Shown one piece after another: positions 13,430 through 13,498 of a stretch of DNA of 13,498 nt; within the stretch, counting starts at the first letter, position 1; each line of letters opens with the position of its first letter. A model generated the notes under the pieces. That model saw only the letters and a program-made list of their open reading frames with translations, was not told where the DNA came from and searched no databases. Source of the stretch: an uncultured Pseudomonadales bacterium (lineage in GTDB: Bacteria > Pseudomonadota > Gammaproteobacteria > Pseudomonadales > Pseudohongiellaceae); contig CALKDE010000090.1 of the NCBI GenBank assembly GCA_938082955.1, positions 1-13,498 of the forward strand, in the 5' to 3' direction. The position numbers were made by a program, and so were the translations under genes.

Positions 13430-13498
13430 AACTCTTTTTGGTTTTAGTAGCGGTTCTACTACTGAGTTCTTACAGGGCTTCTACAGCCGAATTGGTAT
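13426..13498 (+). CDS. Start of a secreted protein (signal peptide only; 3' end beyond the window)
   Basis: A GTG at 13426 overlaps the dehydrogenase stop (GTGA) and has GGGAGA about 5 nt upstream, so it is translationally coupled to the dehydrogenase. The first 24 codons read MKLFLVLVAVLLLSSYRASTAELV. This is a textbook Sec signal peptide: one Lys, a hydrophobic core of about 12 residues, and a likely cleavage after STA. There is no lipobox Cys. Too little of the mature protein is present to name a family. Position suggests a periplasmic or outer-envelope part of the amine system, such as a binding protein or a hydrolase. Confidence 0.8.
   Translation, partial: MKLFLVLVAVLLLSSYRASTAELV

Noticed and set aside
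9322..13498. Bacterial microcompartment eut operon
   Set aside because: No ethanolamine ammonia-lyase (EutBC), shell proteins or reactivase are present. The GS-like ligase points to a glutamylation route instead.
1..13498. CRISPR arrays, tRNA or rRNA genes, phage genes, toxin-antitoxin or defence genes
   Set aside because: None were recognised. There are no regularly spaced repeats, and all sizeable genes belong to metabolic or transport families.

Overview
The window reads as chromosomal DNA of a gammaproteobacterium, probably a free-living, aquatic one. The basis is a DgkA close in residue pattern to the E. coli protein, a remnant of a REP-associated (RAYT) transposase, and ordinary Dpp/Opp-type and amine-catabolism genes. 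This is inference from protein character; no rRNA or other taxonomic marker is present.

Left edge (1-1370): the start of dgkA (diacylglycerol kinase) runs leftward off the window. A rightward CinA C-terminal-domain gene (pncC-like) follows after a 201-nt gap that holds a 41-bp near-palindrome. Between the pncC-like gene and the end of the next operon lies a decayed RAYT transposase remnant framed by two perfect 28-bp inverted repeats. The left repeat encodes the last seven codons and the stop of the pncC-like gene.

Middle (1371-8916, minus strand): six genes in one direction. In order of transcription they are a Tat-exported FAD oxidoreductase of the DAO family, a membrane-anchored peptide-type substrate-binding protein, two permeases and two ATPases of a Dpp/Opp ABC importer. 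The last four are tightly spaced or overlapping. The DppC-like permease carries an extra periplasmic fibronectin-III-like domain after its first membrane helix. A 183-nt gap between the oxidoreductase and the binding protein holds a small hairpin that shares a 10-mer with the RAYT repeats.

Right (9322-13498, plus strand): a divergent operon across a 405-nt intergenic region. It encodes an ethanolamine-type APC permease, a glutamine-synthetase homologue of the gamma-glutamyl-amine synthetase class, an iron-dependent alcohol dehydrogenase, and the start of a secreted protein translationally coupled to it. Together these suggest a gamma-glutamylation route for ethanolamine or a similar amino-alcohol: uptake, ATP-dependent coupling to glutamate, then oxidation of the alcohol. 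The expected aldehyde dehydrogenase and gamma-glutamyl hydrolase are not in the window and would have to lie to the right or elsewhere.

The two divergent operons may serve one purpose, namely scavenging amine- or peptide-type nitrogen, but only their arrangement supports that link. The observations most worth a second look are the FN3-bearing permease, the glutamylated amino-alcohol operon, and the RAYT remnant that rewrote the end of a neighbouring gene.
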